The notes beneath the pieces were generated by a model that had not been told where the DNA came from, did no database searches, and saw only the letters and a list, made by a program, of their open reading frames with translations. Positions 36,391 through 37,558 of a stretch of DNA of 37,558 bases are shown here, piece after piece. The stretch is from Elusimicrobiota bacterium. GTDB taxonomy: Bacteria; Elusimicrobiota; Elusimicrobia; UBA1565; UBA9628. The first letter of the stretch is position 1. Every line of letters begins with the position of its first letter. The stretch lies in assembly GCA_026388095.1 (NCBI GenBank), contig JAPLKL010000068.1, forward strand, positions 1 to 37,558. Reading direction: 5' to 3'. Position numbers and translations under genes: made by a program.

Positions 36391-37228
36391 GCGGGTGGTA
36401 CCTCCTATGGGACTCCTTGAGCCCGGAAGCCTCGAGATGCGTGTAGATCTGCGTCGTGGCGAGGCTGGAATGTCCCAACATCTCCTGCACGCTCCTCAGG
36501 TCCGCCCCGCCTTGGAGCATGTGCGTGGCGAACGTGTGGCGCAGCACATGCGGATGGACCTTGCCCTCCAGCCCGGCGCGCTTGGCCAGGGCCTGCAGGT
36601 CCCGCCAGAACTGCACGCGAGAGAGCCGGCGGCCGCGTCTATTGAGGAAGACCTCCCCGTCCGCCGCGTGCGGGAAGCGCTGCTGACGGATCTGCAGGAA
36701 CTGCTTCAGGAGCGACAAGGCCCGCTCGTGCACGGGGATCAGGCGCTCCTTGGAGCCCTTGCCCAGAACGCGCACCCAGCCGTCTTGGAGGTTGACGTAC
36801 TCGGCTTTGAGCGCCAGGATCTCCGAGACGCGCATGCCTGTGGCGTAGAGGATCTCGAGCATGACCCGGGTGCGCAGGGCCGCATAGGAGACGCCGGCGG
36901 GGACGGCCAAAAGGCGCCCCACCTCCTCCGCGGTCAGGAACTGGGGCAGGCGCGCCGGCCGCCGGGGCGAGCGCAGCTCCGCGGCCGGGTTGACCTCGAC
37001 GCGGCGCTCCGCGGCCTGGAAGAAATAGAAGGAGCGCAAGGCCTCGATCTTGCGGAAAAGAGAGCTGGCCGCGAGCCCTTTCTTGGACTTGAGCTCCCAG
37101 AGGTAGTCCTCCAGGTCGCTGCGCAGGATCTTCAGGGGGTCCTGGCCGCGGCCCTCCAGGTAAGCCAGGAACTGCTCCAGATCCGAGACGTAAGCCGAAG
37201 TCGTGTTGCGAGCCAGCCCCCGCTCCAC
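36383..37228 (-). CDS. XerC/XerD-type tyrosine recombinase
   Basis: The product (281 aa from the GTG at 37228) has the N-terminal core-binding domain and a catalytic domain with all residues: R in TGMRVSE, K in GKGSKERLIP, HVLRHTFATH (H..R), the later His in GHSSLATTQIYTH and the Tyr in IYTH. This matches XerC/XerD, which resolve chromosome dimers. The reading frame continues upstream to CTG 37255 as LLEEYLRYISVERGLARNT, which is the usual XerC/D N-terminus, so the true start may be that CTG or another non-standard codon. It is downstream of recA and very close to it. Confidence 0.9.
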   Translation of the reverse strand: MERGLARNTTSAYVSDLEQFLAYLEGRGQDPLKILRSDLEDYLWELKSKKGLAASSLFRKIEALRSFYFFQAAERRVEVNPAAELRSPRRPARLPQFLTAEEVGRLLAVPAGVSYAALRTRVMLEILYATGMRVSEILALKAEYVNLQDGWVRVLGKGSKERLIPVHERALSLLKQFLQIRQQRFPHAADGEVFLNRRGRRLSRVQFWRDLQALAKRAGLEGKVHPHVLRHTFATHMLQGGADLRSVQEMLGHSSLATTQIYTHLEASGLKESHRRYHPRG

Positions 37229-37281
37229 CGATATGTAGCGGAGGTACTCCTCCAGGAGCGGCCTAGGCTGTCCCGGCGTAC

Positions 37282-37558
37282 CTACTCGGCTCCCTTGCCC
37301 TTGGCGGCGACCAGCTTGCCGGCGGGCTTGACGGCGGGCGCGGCCGCGGGCTCGGGGCGAGCGGCCTCGTCGGCGCCGATGACGCAGAACTTGTCGCGCA
37401 GGGCCTTCTCGAGGCGGTTGGCCGCGTCGGCATTGGCTTTGAGATAGGCCTTGGCATTCTCCCGGCCCTGGCCCAGGCGCTCACCCTGATAGAGGAACCA
37501 GGAGCCGGACTTCTCCAGGAGCTGGGACTCGACCCCCATATCGAGCAGGCAGCCCTCG
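37282..37558 (-). CDS. recA: RecA, C-terminal part (5' end outside window)
   Basis: The visible part reads EGCLLDMGVESQLLEKSGSW, then FLYQGERLGQGRENAKAYLK and ends with a basic/Ala-rich tail KLVAAKGKGAE. This is the typical RecA C-terminal domain after the ATPase core. RecA drives homologous recombination and SOS induction. The gene begins beyond the right edge; its stop is 27 nt before the earliest plausible start of the recombinase gene. Confidence 0.9.
   Translation of the reverse strand, partial: EGCLLDMGVESQLLEKSGSWFLYQGERLGQGRENAKAYLKANADAANRLEKALRDKFCVIGADEAARPEPAAAPAVKPAGKLVAAKGKGAE

Overview
The window is about 37.6 kb of densely packed, GC-rich DNA from a Gram-negative bacterium. 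Diderm markers include a PorV-like outer-membrane protein, an HldD-like heptose epimerase, lipoproteins and many signal peptides. The secreted hydrolases end in a VYPVPYRPNGG...KVVKKILIIR-type C-terminal domain and sit with a PorV/UPF0164 protein. That combination reminds me of high-GC Elusimicrobiota or related uncultured phyla, but the phylum is only a guess. No tRNA, rRNA, CRISPR array or insertion sequence was seen.

Layout. (1) 1-8.3 kb: a partial class A-like serine hydrolase; then on the minus strand a three-gene operon (class C-like serine hydrolase, PorV-like protein, S41 protease), in which both enzymes carry almost the same C-terminal domain; then an NlpC/P60 hydrolase and, divergently, an OsmC/YgbA-like pair. 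(2) 8.36-10.04 kb: a GT39-type membrane glycosyltransferase broken at a run of 17 G. (3) 10.07-19.3 kb: a complete F-type ATP synthase operon (atpZ-I-B-E-F-H-A-...-G-...-D-C) interleaved with a small secreted protein, an HldD-like epimerase and a c-di-GMP-binding PilZ protein, with another secreted protein at its end. A response regulator with a GGDEF domain diverges from its start. (4) 20.4-24.9 kb: a thiolase/GNAT/GT4 operon and a divergent FadI-like thiolase. (5) 25-28.2 kb: a lipoprotein, a 222-bp divergent spacer with two DnaA-box/palindrome modules, and a carbamoyltransferase with its SxtJ-like and DUF5989-like membrane partners. (6) 28.3-36.4 kb: an accessory envelope cluster with a delta-60-repeat protein, three secreted proteins sharing an RcpC/CpaB-like domain and a nearly invariant C-terminal tail, a TPR lipoprotein, an ECF sigma/anti-sigma pair and two tandem secreted paralogues. 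(7) 36.4-37.6 kb: a Xer-type recombinase and the 3' end of recA.

The most interesting points are the RcpC-like protein family in one sigma-factor cluster, the physical link between c-di-GMP signalling and the ATP synthase operon, the sorting-domain operon around PorV, the poly-G frameshift, the paired DnaA boxes abutting perfect palindromes, and repeated -10 boxes placed 6-8 nt from start codons, which suggests leaderless mRNAs. All functional statements rest on reading motifs by eye; no database search was run.
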